Positions 17,743-26,390 are shown, counted from the first letter of the stretch. The stretch: 64,000 nucleotides of DNA from a bacterium (GCA_023512255.1 JAILZY010000005.1:1-64000); one strand, 5' to 3'. Program-made: numbers and translations. Notes: generated by a model from the sequence alone, not told the origin.

Positions 17743-18462
17743 TCAAGGGTCCTTCAGCAATTCAATATCTTCAGCGCTCAAGATCGCCTTTTTGAAAAGA
17801 TCTGGTCTCCTTTGACTTGTGCGCAACAAAGATTGTTTGCGCCTCCACTTGCGGATTCTTTCATGATGTCCGGAGAGCAAAACCTCGGGAACTTCCCGGC
17901 CTTCAAAGCTCCTTGGCCGTGTATACTGAGGATAGTCGAGGAGATAGTCCGAGAAGGATTCAACCTCCAATGATTCCTCAGAGCCTAACACCCCAGGAAT
18001 CAGTCTGACTACAGCATCCACTACCACCATAGCCGGCAGCTCTCCGCCGCTCAGAACATAATCTCCGATTGAAATTTCCCTATCGATCAGCGTATCCCTA
18101 ACTCTCTGATCAATTCCCTCATAGTGGCCACAGACAAGAATAAGATGACTTTCTTGAGCTAACTCCTTAGCCATCTGATGGCAAAAAAGATCCCCCTCTG
18201 GCGATAGATAAATCTTCTTAGCCTCTAAGCCTTCCTGACTTACTGCCCTAATGGCTCGACAAAGAGGTTCGGCCTTGAACACCATGCCCGGCCCGCCTCC
18301 ATAGGGAGCGTCGTCGATCTTGCGATGCTTATCTGAGGTAAAATCCCGCAAGTTGTGTATCCGTATTCTTACCAGCCCCTTCTCCTGAGCTCTCTTGAGA
18401 ATACTCTGCTGGATAATCCCAGAAAACATCTCCGGGAATATGGTAATAATATCAAAGAGCAT
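17743..18462 (-). CDS. trmD: tRNA (guanine-N1-)-methyltransferase TrmD
   Basis: This 239-aa enzyme methylates G37 in tRNAs reading CNN codons, preventing frameshifts. The trefoil-knot SAM site is visible: '[13 protein letters not shown]' near residue 110, '[18 protein letters not shown]' near 130, and 'LDYPQYTRP' near 175. It starts [13 protein letters not shown] like other TrmD proteins. It overlaps the end of rimM by 11 bases, indicating translational coupling. Confidence 0.96.
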   Translation of the reverse strand: MLFDIITIFPEMFSGIIQQSILKRAQEKGLVRIRIHNLRDFTSDKHRKIDDAPYGGGPGMVFKAEPLCRAIRAVSQEGLEAKKIYLSPEGDLFCHQMAKELAQESHLILVCGHYEGIDQRVRDTLIDREISIGDYVLSGGELPAMVVVDAVVRLIPGVLGSEESLEVESFSDYLLDYPQYTRPRSFEGREVPEVLLSGHHERIRKWRRKQSLLRTSQRRPDLFKKAILSAEDIELLKDP

Positions 18463-18982
18463 CAGAGAGATTCAATAATCCTTTCAACAGATGGATGGTA
18501 ATTCTTCTTGTTTCTAGGTTTATCTCCCGAACTACCTCTTTAATGGCTGGGATAAGATACTCCTTGTGATCATCCCTAACTACATACACATCGTTACTCC
18601 CTGTGGGGAAGATATCCTCAACAACCCCTAAATGCAGCCCCTCCTCAGTGTAGACATCCATACCTATGAGCTGGAAGCAGTAATACTCATCCTCACCCAG
18701 GGGATATAGCTCATCTTCAGGAACACAAAGCATACCCCCTTTTAGCTTTTCGGCATCACTCATGGTATGGCATTCTTGTGATTTCATAATTACATAACCC
18801 TTATGAAATCGAACCCTTTCAATCGAAAGGCTTCTTTGCCCTGAGGGAGTTACTAAAAAGACCTCTTTCAGAGACCGAAATCTTTCGGGGAAATCAGTCA
18901 GGAGATAAACTTTCACCTCTCCCCTATGGCCATGAGTGCCAATGATTTTGCCAATCTGAACGAGGCCCTTAATGTCCTTCAA
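18452..18982 (-). CDS. rimM: Ribosome maturation factor RimM
   Basis: This 176-aa factor is needed for 30S 3' domain assembly with S19. Its N-terminal RimM barrel ('[21 protein letters not shown]') and C-terminal PRC barrel ('[20 protein letters not shown]', '[20 protein letters not shown]') are complete. The start is unusual. The first in-frame canonical codon is TTG at 18982, but the strong GGGAGG upstream is spaced best for an ATC two codons earlier. It lies between khpA and trmD. Confidence 0.93.
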   Translation of the reverse strand: MKDIKGLVQIGKIIGTHGHRGEVKVYLLTDFPERFRSLKEVFLVTPSGQRSLSIERVRFHKGYVIMKSQECHTMSDAEKLKGGMLCVPEDELYPLGEDEYYCFQLIGMDVYTEEGLHLGVVEDIFPTGSNDVYVVRDDHKEYLIPAIKEVVREINLETRRITIHLLKGLLNLSDAL

Positions 18983-19001
18983 GTAGATGCCAAACCTCCC
19001 G

Positions 19002-19029
19002 CTTGGATGTTATTCCTTGGATGTTATTC
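19002..19029 (-). repeat. 14-bp perfect tandem duplication over the khpA stop
   Basis: CTTGGATGTTATTC occurs twice in direct succession (19002-19015 and 19016-19029). On the minus strand the first copy carries the khpA stop codon TAA. It looks like a recent replication-slippage duplication. Confidence 0.8.
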
Positions 19030-19260
19030 AAGGATTTCCAATACCGCCCGTTTGCCGATTTTCGTGGCCGCGGCGCTCAAAACCGTCCGCATTGCCCGCG
19101 CCGTCTGCCCCTGTTTGCCGATTACCTTACCCAAATCAGTCTTAGCCACTCGCAGCTCCAGCACGGTGGTTCGTTCACCGTCAACTTCAGTCACACTAAC
19201 TTCCTCAGGATAATCAACCAGTGCTCTAGCGATATCTTCAATTAATTCCTTCATACCCAT
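19024..19260 (-). CDS. khpA: KH domain RNA-binding protein KhpA
   Basis: This 78-aa protein is a single KH domain of the KhpA (YlqC) type, with the [15 protein letters not shown] GxxG loop near residues 43-57 and the start '[19 protein letters not shown]'. KhpA binds RNA and acts with KhpB in cell-envelope growth control in other bacteria. GGAGGT lies nine bases before the ATG. It lies between rpsP and rimM, its usual place. Confidence 0.93.
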   Translation of the reverse strand: MGMKELIEDIARALVDYPEEVSVTEVDGERTTVLELRVAKTDLGKVIGKQGQTARAMRTVLSAAATKIGKRAVLEILE

Positions 19261-19319
19261 TTTTTCCCTACCTCCGTAAAATTAATAACTACCTATTTGA
19301 ATTGGAGATTACAATACAA

Positions 19320-19562
19320 CTAGATTACTCCTTGTCTGCTAAATATCTGCTTTACGGTGTCAGATGGTTTTGCGCCTTTCTGCATCCAAGAGATGGCTTT
19401 CTCTGTATTGATTCTGATTTCAGCTGGGTCTTTCAGCGGATCATAGTTTCCAATAAGATCCAGATATTCGCCATCGCGTGACTTTCTGGAATCTATAACC
19501 ACGATTCGATAAAATGGCCGCTTTTTCGCTCCCAGTCTCGTTAATCGTATCCGTAGCGCCAA
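19320..19562 (-). CDS. rpsP: Ribosomal protein S16
   Basis: This 80-aa protein matches S16: 'ALRIRLTRLGAKKRPFYRIVV', 'SRKSRDGEYLDLIGNYDP', 'INTEKAISWMQKGAKPSDTV'. I choose a TTG start: it gives the canonical M-A-L-R-I-R-L start and has GAGGAGG eight bases upstream. A GTG three codons earlier overlaps that site. The ribosome-binding site is formed by the last Arg codons of ffh. Confidence 0.95.
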   Translation of the reverse strand: MALRIRLTRLGAKKRPFYRIVVIDSRKSRDGEYLDLIGNYDPLKDPAEIRINTEKAISWMQKGAKPSDTVKQIFSRQGVI

Positions 19563-19567
19563 AAAAT

Positions 19568-20911
19568 TCACCTCCTCTTCTTTCTGAATGGATTTCCGCC
19601 AAAACCAGGAATCATACCCATTTTTTTCATTTGCCGAAGTGCTCTCTGCATCTGGGTAAATTGTGAAAGTACCTGGTTGACATCTTGAACTGTTGTCCCA
19701 CTCCCCTTGGCAATCCGTTTTCTCCTGCTGCCATTGATAATTTCCGCATTATTTCGCTCTTGCACTGTCATGGAGTTGATAATCGCTTCAATCTGGATCA
19801 GCTTTTTTTCATCCGCCTTAAGGTCTGTGTTTTTGAGAATTTTTTTCCCCCCTGGGATCATGCCGATGATCTGCTCCAGAGGGCCTAACTTTCTAATCTG
19901 CCTGAGCTGATCGCGAAAATCCTCTAGGGTGAATGCATCCCGAGCGATCTTTTTCCGAAGGTCCCTGGCTTTTTCTTCAGAATAGGCAGCCTGCGCTTTT
20001 TCAATCAGGGAAAGAACATCTCCCATGCCCAGGATCCGAGAGGCCATCCGGTCTGGGTAAAACGGTTCAAGGGCATCGATCTTTTCTCCAGTCCCTACAT
20101 ATCGAATCGGTTTCCCAGTAACAGCCCGAATCGAGAGGGCGGCTCCACCTCGCGCATCTCCATCAATTTTGGTCAGGATAACACTGCCAATCCCAACCTC
20201 CTGGTCGAAGGCTTTGGCAATATTTACCGCATCCTGGCCAGTCATGGCATCAGCCACCAAAATTACTTCCTGAGGGTTGACCACCCTCTTAATCTCCCGC
20301 AGCTCCTGCATCAGCTCCTCATCAATATGAAGCCTGCCCGCAGTATCCATAATCATATAGGTGTATCCACCGGAGCGAGCAAACTGATGAGCATCCTGAC
20401 ATATTTTTACTGCATTTTTGGCCTCTTTGTCAGTATAGACCGCAATTCCTAATTGCTGGCCGAGGATGGTTAACTGATCAATAGCCGCAGGTCGGTAAGG
20501 GTCAGCGGCCACAAGAAGCACCTTTCGCCTTTGCTTTTGAAAAAGATTGGCTAACTTGGCTGCCGTGGTCGTCTTTCCCGACCCCTGGAGACCTATTAGC
20601 ATAATGCTGGTTGGAGGATGAGGAGAAGGAGCTAGCTCTTTATACTCCCCGCCCATCAGGGCCACCATTTCCTCATGAACAATCTTGACCACCTGCTGGC
20701 CGGGGGAGAGGCTCTTCAGAACCTGATCGCCAATAGCCTTTTCCTTTACTTTCTCAATAAACTCCTTAACCGTCTTATAATTGACATCAGCTTCCAGCAA
20801 GGCAAGCCTTACTTCACGCAAGCCCTCCTGAATATTGCTTTCAGTCAACTTTCCATAGCCACGTAGCTTCTTGAAAACCGTCTGAAGTCGGTCTGATAAG
20901 TTATCAAACAC
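19568..20911 (-). CDS. ffh: Signal recognition particle protein Ffh
   Basis: This 447-aa GTPase binds signal sequences and 4.5S RNA to direct membrane proteins to FtsY. The N domain, G domain (GLQGSGKTTTAAKLA near residue 105; DTAGRLHIDEELM near 190; TKIDGDARGG near 250) and Met-rich M domain ('MTVQERNN', 'MQRALRQMKKMGMIPGFGG') are all complete. The start is GTG with GAGG upstream. It is the first gene of the operon leading to yraN. The 4.5S RNA gene was not found nearby. Confidence 0.97.
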   Translation of the reverse strand: MFDNLSDRLQTVFKKLRGYGKLTESNIQEGLREVRLALLEADVNYKTVKEFIEKVKEKAIGDQVLKSLSPGQQVVKIVHEEMVALMGGEYKELAPSPHPPTSIMLIGLQGSGKTTTAAKLANLFQKQRRKVLLVAADPYRPAAIDQLTILGQQLGIAVYTDKEAKNAVKICQDAHQFARSGGYTYMIMDTAGRLHIDEELMQELREIKRVVNPQEVILVADAMTGQDAVNIAKAFDQEVGIGSVILTKIDGDARGGAALSIRAVTGKPIRYVGTGEKIDALEPFYPDRMASRILGMGDVLSLIEKAQAAYSEEKARDLRKKIARDAFTLEDFRDQLRQIRKLGPLEQIIGMIPGGKKILKNTDLKADEKKLIQIEAIINSMTVQERNNAEIINGSRRKRIAKGSGTTVQDVNQVLSQFTQMQRALRQMKKMGMIPGFGGNPFRKKRR

Positions 20912-20962
20912 TGAATATCCTCATTAAGATTCAGCCTACATTTTTGTATATTTTATACAATT

Positions 20963-20991
20963 AGTTTATATGGCAGACAGTATAAAGTCAA
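20963..20991 (-). promoter_or_regulatory. Sigma-70-type promoter for the ffh operon
   Basis: On the minus strand, TTGACT (20991-20986) and TAAACT (20968-20963) are separated by exactly 17 bases. They lie about 50 bases before the GTG of ffh. No better pair is seen in the 130-base gap. Confidence 0.65.
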
Positions 20992-21043
20992 GTACCAAAG
21001 GTATAATTTACTAGGGAAAAGATCTTGCGGGGGGCTAATTTGT

Positions 21044-21757
21044 CTATTCCTTTTTCTCGTCATCCTTAATCGGCTCGCTCGACTGATTAATGTCGAGCAT
21101 CTGGATACCGGAAATGTACTCCATGCTGACTACCTTGGTTGCCCTGGATAATTTGTCAATCACCCCTTTGATGCGGTCAACCTCACCTAGGATGGCGTCA
21201 AGCTTGGCGTTCATCTTTGCGGGGTCTATTTGTTTAGTCAGCATCATTTTGATGACTTCAGCATTGGCGGATATGGCGCATAGCGGGTTATTAATCTCAT
21301 GGTTTACACTGACTGCCACCTGAGCCAAGGTAGCCAGTTTTTCTGTCTGAATCAGCCGATAGTGCAAATTGCGCAGTTTGAGCAGCGACTTTATCCTGGC
21401 TAGAACTTCCTCCCGACAAAATGGTTTCACAATGTAGTCATCCGCCCCTAATTCCAAACCCATGATTTTTTCCTCAGTGCTGGATTTACAAGTAACAATA
21501 ATAACAGGAATATAGCGCGTATTCTCTGAGGCTTTCAGCATCCTGCAGACGTCATAACCATTAACCTTAGGCAAGGTAAGGTCCAAAAGCACCAGGTGAG
21601 GCTTCTCCTCCTCAACCATGCGTAAGGCTTCATCTCCACTCTCAGCCGCAACTACCCGATATCCTTTGTCCTTGAGCATACGAAGCAGCAGGTTTAGAAT
21701 ATCTTCATTATCCTCTACCACCAGGATCTTTTCGTTTTTCGCCTGGTCCTGATCCAT
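21044..21757 (-). CDS. Response-regulator receiver with HisKA domain, no ATPase
   Basis: This 237-aa protein has a complete receiver domain (about 9-125; phospho-acceptor D59 in LVLLDLTLP, K111 in VKPF). A histidine-kinase dimerisation helix pair follows, with the phospho-acceptor H153 in SVNHEINNPL. The protein stops after about 80 more residues with no N, G1 or G2 boxes, so it cannot bind ATP as a kinase. It may be a phosphotransfer adaptor phosphorylated by another kinase. I start at the second ATG, which has AAGGAT seven bases upstream; an ATG at 21790 is in frame. It has no adjacent partner gene. Confidence 0.8.
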   Translation of the reverse strand: MDQDQAKNEKILVVEDNEDILNLLLRMLKDKGYRVVAAESGDEALRMVEEEKPHLVLLDLTLPKVNGYDVCRMLKASENTRYIPVIIVTCKSSTEEKIMGLELGADDYIVKPFCREEVLARIKSLLKLRNLHYRLIQTEKLATLAQVAVSVNHEINNPLCAISANAEVIKMMLTKQIDPAKMNAKLDAILGEVDRIKGVIDKLSRATKVVSMEYISGIQMLDINQSSEPIKDDEKKE

Positions 21758-22050
21758 GTAAACATCCTTAATATAATTACCAATTGCCATGCACTCACCA
21801 ATTTTTCTATTTGACTTAATTCTCCCCCCATTGAGACAAAACTCCCCCCTTTCTCATAAAAGTTTAATTATAGATAAGTTTCTATATCTGTCAAGATAAA
21901 AATGCACCCAAAAGATGCTTTGGCCGCAAAATTCGGCTTCTACCGCCAATAGCGGGTTCATCTCCCCTCGATTGGAAGACAGATTAGCTGTCCCCCTGGG
22001 GGGAGGGGTGAATTTAGGGATGAAAAATTTACTAATTCATGTTAAAATAA

Positions 22051-22070
22051 TGCCAATATAAAAATTGGCA
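22051..22070 (+). promoter_or_regulatory. Palindromic operator candidate for znuABC
   Basis: TGCCAAT and ATTGGCA form a perfect 7-bp inverted repeat with a 6-base spacer. Eight bases further downstream is a perfect TATAAT (22079-22084). The palindrome would cover the -35 to spacer zone, as a repressor site often does. The pattern is not a Zur box that I recognise, so the regulator is unknown. Confidence 0.45.
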
Positions 22071-22093
22071 GATTAAGCTATAATGGCACTAAT

Positions 22094-22195
22094 TGGTTCT
22101 TTTGCTAAGTGCGAGAGCAGATCCAATTACCCAATCAATTGTAGAGGCGGACCTTGTGTCTGCCCAGCTTGCGCACTTTGTTAGCGAGAGGACCA
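22094..22195 (+). mobile_element. RepA MITE-like element, copy 2
   Basis: This 102-bp element runs from TGGTTCTTTTGCTAA to TTAGCGAGAGGACCA. It is flanked by the direct repeat CTAAT (22089-22093 and 22196-22200), a 5-bp target duplication. It separates the TATAAT box from znuA, so a transcript from that promoter would carry it in the leader. Confidence 0.8.
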
Positions 22196-22244
22196 CTAAT
22201 CCTATGATGGCACTAATAAGAATAGAGTTTTGGGGGAATAATTA

Positions 22245-23405
22245 ATGATCCTAATCACTGCGGCTTCTTGGGAGAGGGGCAATGTTATTATAAAGGTAAT
22301 CCTCGCTTCCACTCTAATAGATCTGATGGCTTTATTCTTCTTAATCTTAGGTTGGCTAATACCGCCGGCAGCCTGCCAGGCGGCTGAATCCAAACCAAAG
22401 TTATCCGCAGTGGCCAGTATCTTCCCGCTTCAGGAGATGGCCAAGGCAGTGGGCGGTGAGCGGGTCAGGGTCGATCTCCTTCTCCCCCCAGGCGCCGAGC
22501 CCCATACCTGGGAGCCAAAACCAAGCGATATCATCGCCCTGACCAAGGCCGACATCTTCATCTATCTTGGGGCTGGGATGGAGCCTTGGGTTGTCGATCT
22601 GCTAAAAGGCATCGCTCGCTCTAATCTTCGGGTAATTAAGGCCAGCGAAGGGTTGCCAAAGCTTGAGCCGGATACAAGCAGTCTAAAGAGCCACAAGGCA
22701 GGGGAGGCTGAGGAAGCCAGCGCTCAGCCTACTCATGATACTCATGAAGCTCATGATAATCATGAAGAGAATGGCCACCATCGCTCTGCCAAACAGGGGA
22801 ATCAACAGCACTCTCCTAAGGCGCCAGGATCGCCTAATGCTCATGAGGGGGCTCATCAGCACTCTTCCGACCATCAACTTGATCCCCATCTTTGGCTCGA
22901 TTTTTCCTATGCTCAGATTATGGTTTCAAATTTGGCCAAAGCCTTTTCAGAGCTTGATCCGGCAGGTGCGAAGTTTTACTCTCAAAATGCCTTAAATTAC
23001 CAGAAGAAATTAGCCGAGCTCGATCAAAAGTATCAGCAGGGGCTGAAAAATTGCCGACACCGAAAAATCTTCTTTGGCGGGCACGCGGCTTTTTCCTATC
23101 TGGCCAGGCGCTATCAGCTTGAGCAGATACCGCTCTATGGGATCAGCCCTGATGCCGAGCCAAGCCCAAAGAGGCTGGCTGAGATCACAGAGCTGGCTCG
23201 GAGAGAGCAGGTTACAACTATCTTTTTTGAGGAATTGATCAGCGATCGTCTAGCCCGCATTTTGGCTCAGGAGGTAGGTGCTAGCACTCTGGTGCTGAAT
23301 CCCGGAGCCAACCTAACCAGCGAACAGTTGAAAGCTGGGGTCAGCTTTCTCTCGCTTATGGAAAAAAATTTAGACACCCTGCGGAAAGGTCTGCTCTGTG
23401 AGTGA
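22245..23405 (+). CDS. znuA: Zinc ABC transporter substrate-binding protein
   Basis: This 386-aa periplasmic binding protein of the cluster A-I metal family has a signal peptide (to about residue 46) and first ligand H87 (PHTWEPKPSD). It also has a His/Asp-rich loop at about 150-215, a second ligand in DPHLWLD near 213, GGHAAFSYLARR near 285 and an EPSPKRLAEI segment. The His-rich loop is the hallmark of zinc rather than manganese binders. GGGGGA lies seven bases before the ATG. It overlaps znuC by 8 bases. Zinc specificity is inferred from the loop. Confidence 0.92.
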   Translation: MILITAASWERGNVIIKVILASTLIDLMALFFLILGWLIPPAACQAAESKPKLSAVASIFPLQEMAKAVGGERVRVDLLLPPGAEPHTWEPKPSDIIALTKADIFIYLGAGMEPWVVDLLKGIARSNLRVIKASEGLPKLEPDTSSLKSHKAGEAEEASAQPTHDTHEAHDNHEENGHHRSAKQGNQQHSPKAPGSPNAHEGAHQHSSDHQLDPHLWLDFSYAQIMVSNLAKAFSELDPAGAKFYSQNALNYQKKLAELDQKYQQGLKNCRHRKIFFGGHAAFSYLARRYQLEQIPLYGISPDAEPSPKRLAEITELARREQVTTIFFEELISDRLARILAQEVGASTLVLNPGANLTSEQLKAGVSFLSLMEKNLDTLRKGLLCE

Positions 23406-24159
23406 TCATCATCCCTATCCTTTGGTGTATGTGCAAGGGGTGAATTTTGCCTACGGGACAACGCTCGTTCTGTCTGAAATCTCTCTTGAAATCAGCAAGG
23501 GAGACTTTCTGGCTATTATTGGCCCCAATGGCTCAGGGAAGACCACTCTGATCAAGATCATTCTCGGCATCCTGCGGCCAGACAGTGGTCAGATAAAGCT
23601 GTTTGGACAGGATTTGGGCAGCTTTTCCAAGTGGGAAAAGCTTGGCTATGTACCCCAGAGCGCTAGTCAGATCGACTCCTTGTTTCCGGTTTCAGCCCGT
23701 GAGGTGGTAGCTATGGGCCTGCTTTCAGGCAAAAAATTCCCCCGGCTGATCACCCGAGCTGATGAGAAGGCCATTGATGAAGCCTTGGAGCTGGTGGACA
23801 TGGGGAAATTCAAAACCAGAAGGATCGGAGAGCTCTCTGGTGGGCAGCAGCAGCGGATCTTTATCGCCAGGGCCATCGTCAATAAGCCTGACATTCTCTT
23901 TCTCGATGAGCCCACTACAGGTGTAGATGCAGCTACCCAAACCCGCTTCTATGATCTACTCGGGTCGCTGAATCAGGTACAGAAAATCACCATTGTCCTG
24001 ATCACCCATGACATTGGGGTAGTCAGCAAATATGTTAACAAGGTGGCCTGCCTTAACCAGAAGCTGATTTTTCATGGGAATCATGAGGAATTCTGCCGAT
24101 CTTCGGTGGTAGAGGACTTCTTGCGCGGGGAGCAGCACCTTCTCTGCCACCGTCATTAA
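23398..24159 (+). CDS. znuC: Zinc ABC transporter ATP-binding protein
   Basis: This 253-aa ABC ATPase powers zinc uptake. Walker A is GPNGSGKTT near residue 43, the signature LSGGQQQR near 143, Walker B ILFLDEPTT near 163 and the switch His in LITHDIG near 200. The start is GTG, overlapping the znuA end. The order A-C-B with tight spacing marks one operon. Confidence 0.93.
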   Translation: MSDHHPYPLVYVQGVNFAYGTTLVLSEISLEISKGDFLAIIGPNGSGKTTLIKIILGILRPDSGQIKLFGQDLGSFSKWEKLGYVPQSASQIDSLFPVSAREVVAMGLLSGKKFPRLITRADEKAIDEALELVDMGKFKTRRIGELSGGQQQRIFIARAIVNKPDILFLDEPTTGVDAATQTRFYDLLGSLNQVQKITIVLITHDIGVVSKYVNKVACLNQKLIFHGNHEEFCRSSVVEDFLRGEQHLLCHRH

Positions 24160-24235
24160 AAAATATTATTATTAAAAATATTATTGTTAATAAAATTAAC
24201 ATTAAAATGTTAGAGATCAAGGGGAGAAATTTTTA

Positions 24236-25090
24236 TTGTCAATCCTATCTTATGGTTTTATGCAGCGGGCACTGCTAGCGGGGATACTCATAGCTTCGGT
24301 TTGTGCCACGCTAGGAGTCTTTCTTATCCTAAGACGTGAGGCCATGATCGGGCATGGGCTCGCTCATCTGACCTTCGCCGGAGTAGCCCTAGGGCTGCTT
24401 GTTCACCTCTGGCCTATGGGCACAGCCCTTCTGGTAGCAGCTCTTTCCGCTCTTGGCATCGTCAAGCTTAGAGAAAAAGCAGGCATCTACGAGGATACGG
24501 CTATCGGCATCCTGAGCAGCATCGGTATGGCCGCAGGAGTAATTCTAGTGAGCCTGGCCGGAAGCTTTAACGTGAGCCTGATGAGCTATCTTTTCGGGAA
24601 CATTCTGGCTATTGCTCCCTCTGAGCTTTGGAGTTCGCTAGCCCTGGCCAGCACCGTATTTGTGGTCATTATCCTTTTCTATCAGGAATTGCTGTTCACT
24701 ACTTTTGATTCCGAATCCGCTAAGGTCAGCGGGATAAGGGTCAAGCGGCTTGAGGCCATGCTGGCGGCTCTGACTGCCGCAGCCGTAGTGCTGGGGATGA
24801 AAGTGGTGGGGCTTCTTCTTGTAGCTGCCTTGCTGGTAATCCCCTCAGCCGCAGGGCTTCAAATGGCGGGGAATTTTTTCCAGGCTATCGTGCTGGCCAT
24901 TATTATAGCTGTGGTTTCAGTACTTTTGGGCCTGTTTACCTCTTTTTATTGGAACCTGCCAGCCTCAGGATCAATTATCCTCTTTGCCTCCCTTTGCTTT
25001 CTCGGCTCTCTGGCTCTGCGAAGGCTTAGAGCTGGCCTCATCCGGCTCTGCTCCGGCCCTGATAATAGCTATAAAATAAATGAGGAGTAA
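24236..25090 (+). CDS. znuB: Zinc ABC transporter permease
   Basis: This 284-aa ABC-3 family membrane permease has about eight hydrophobic segments, with the family stretch 'VFLILRREAMIGHGLAHLTF' near residue 27 and 'GMKVVGLLLVAALLVIPSAA' near 180. The TTG start at 24236 has GGGGAG upstream; the ATG at residue 9 is an alternative. The 76-base gap after znuC is AT-rich. The end overlaps the CvpA-like gene by 11 bases. Confidence 0.92.
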   Translation: MSILSYGFMQRALLAGILIASVCATLGVFLILRREAMIGHGLAHLTFAGVALGLLVHLWPMGTALLVAALSALGIVKLREKAGIYEDTAIGILSSIGMAAGVILVSLAGSFNVSLMSYLFGNILAIAPSELWSSLALASTVFVVIILFYQELLFTTFDSESAKVSGIRVKRLEAMLAALTAAAVVLGMKVVGLLLVAALLVIPSAAGLQMAGNFFQAIVLAIIIAVVSVLLGLFTSFYWNLPASGSIILFASLCFLGSLALRRLRAGLIRLCSGPDNSYKINEE

Positions 25091-25880
25091 ACACCTTGGC
25101 ATGAAGATAATCGAAAATCTATTTGTGGGGAGAAATATTCTTGATCTGGTTATCGCCGCTGCGCTTATCTTCAGTCTCATTCGAAGTTTTCTAAAGGGAG
25201 TAGTAAGAGAAATTTTCTCTCTCCTTGCCCTGGGGCTGGGAATTATTTCTGCCCGGCAAATGTTTCCTCAGGTGGCAAAAATTTTAGAAGGCGATGCTTG
25301 TGCTGATAGCCCATGGATAACCAGGGGAGTAGCCTTTGTTCTTGTTTTTCTTGCCGTCTATATAATCATCAGTATACTTGGCTTTATGGTGCGCACCATG
25401 ATCAGGAGCGTTGAGCTCAGCTGGCTGGATCATCTGGGAGGCGCCATCCTTGGCCTGCTCAAGGGAGGCTTTCTGCTCTGCCTACTGATTGCCGTCCTGG
25501 TTATGATTCTTCCCCCTGACAGCCAAATAATAAAAACTTCGCAACTTGCTCACTTTTTCTTTCAAGAGGCAGCCTTCCTGATGAAGTTTGCCCCGGAGGA
25601 GATCAATCTAAAATTCCGGGAAAAAATTGAACGCTTCCAAAACCCTGAGGCCCCCTTGAATAAGAAAAAAACTCATCGTACTCCCTCCCTGAAGTCGAAA
25701 AAGAGAAAGCCTGCTGCTCCAGCCTCATTCCTCCTCTTTTCCGAATCCGCCAAAGAGTGGCGGCTGCTTTCGGGATTTTCGGATGCGGGCTATAGTAGAC
25801 CATTTAGTGCGGATAATCGGAGGAAGCCCCTTGTGGGCAGTGAGACAGTTGCGGGCGAAGCTTTTGGTTTTTGGATCTGA
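25080..25880 (+). CDS. CvpA family membrane protein with odd C-terminus
   Basis: The first 180 residues or so match the CvpA/colicin V production family: four hydrophobic helices beginning 'LDLVIAAALIFSLIRSFLKG' and 'GVVREIFSLLALGLG'. The CvpA role is unclear; it has been linked to envelope and biofilm traits. The total of 266 aa exceeds the usual 160-200. The basic tail after residue 200 is encoded opposite the end of rnhB (156 bases shared), so an original stop was probably lost. The start could be the ATG at 25101 instead; neither has a well-spaced ribosome site. Confidence 0.75.
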   Translation: MRSKHLGMKIIENLFVGRNILDLVIAAALIFSLIRSFLKGVVREIFSLLALGLGIISARQMFPQVAKILEGDACADSPWITRGVAFVLVFLAVYIIISILGFMVRTMIRSVELSWLDHLGGAILGLLKGGFLLCLLIAVLVMILPPDSQIIKTSQLAHFFFQEAAFLMKFAPEEINLKFREKIERFQNPEAPLNKKKTHRTPSLKSKKRKPAAPASFLLFSESAKEWRLLSGFSDAGYSRPFSADNRRKPLVGSETVAGEAFGFWI

Positions 25881-26390
25881 AGGGTAGCCTGAGCCAAAAT
25901 CTCCATAGAGCTTGTGCAGCTTTTTAATTTCAGCATCCCGCACTACCTTGGCCACAATGGAGGCCGCAGCTACGACCGCATAGTTTTGATCAGCCCGGTT
26001 TTCTCCAAAAATTTTGAGGTCCTCCCGGCCAACCAGCCAGCGGATAGCTTGGCAATATTTTTGAATTCCCGGGCCTCTAGCCGGCACATCGAGGTAGACC
26101 CAGTCAGGATCAAGTCGGCTGATCAGCTCGGCTGACTTTTTCTTGCTAAGCACATTCAGGTTTTCCCGGTCGATCTCCTGAGGTAAAACCAGGGCCATTT
26201 GCACGGAATGAGCTATCTGAGCGATTTGCTCACCCAAGCGCTCTCTTTTTGAGGGAGTAAGCCGCTTGGAATCTCTCACTCCAATCTGCCAAAGCTCACC
26301 CTCTCTCTCCTGCTCGATAGCTACGGCGCACAGCACCATCGGCCCGATCAGGCATCCCCGGCCAGCCTCATCAATACCAGCTATGAGCAT
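25725..26390 (-). CDS. rnhB: Ribonuclease HII, archaeal type
   Basis: This 221-aa enzyme cuts RNA in RNA-DNA hybrids. The start GIDEAGRG (D7, E8), 'IGPMVLCAVAIEQERE', 'DSKRLTPSKRE' and 'AAASIVAKVVRDAEI' show an RNase HII. 'YGDFGSGYPSDPKT' followed by 'PPIIRTKWST' is the archaeal (Methanocaldococcus-like) form, rather than the bacterial HKGYxT..H form. I start at MLIAGIDEAGRG, with GGGGA upstream; a TTG at 26414 is a weaker option. Acquisition from an archaeal lineage is an inference from the motif type. Confidence 0.9.
   Translation of the reverse strand: MLIAGIDEAGRGCLIGPMVLCAVAIEQEREGELWQIGVRDSKRLTPSKRERLGEQIAQIAHSVQMALVLPQEIDRENLNVLSKKKSAELISRLDPDWVYLDVPARGPGIQKYCQAIRWLVGREDLKIFGENRADQNYAVVAAASIVAKVVRDAEIKKLHKLYGDFGSGYPSDPKTKSFARNCLTAHKGLPPIIRTKWSTIARIRKSRKQPPLFGGFGKEEE

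Larger units (their letters stand above)
21758..22244. other. Divergent intergenic region upstream of znuA
   Basis: This gap contains, from left to right, an imperfect hairpin (about 21960-22014, CTCCCC/GGGGAG with TTCA/TGAA ends), a perfect palindrome (22051-22070), a TATAAT box (22079-22084) and RepA copy 2 (22094-22195). It serves both the receiver/HisKA gene and znuABC. Confidence 0.55.
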
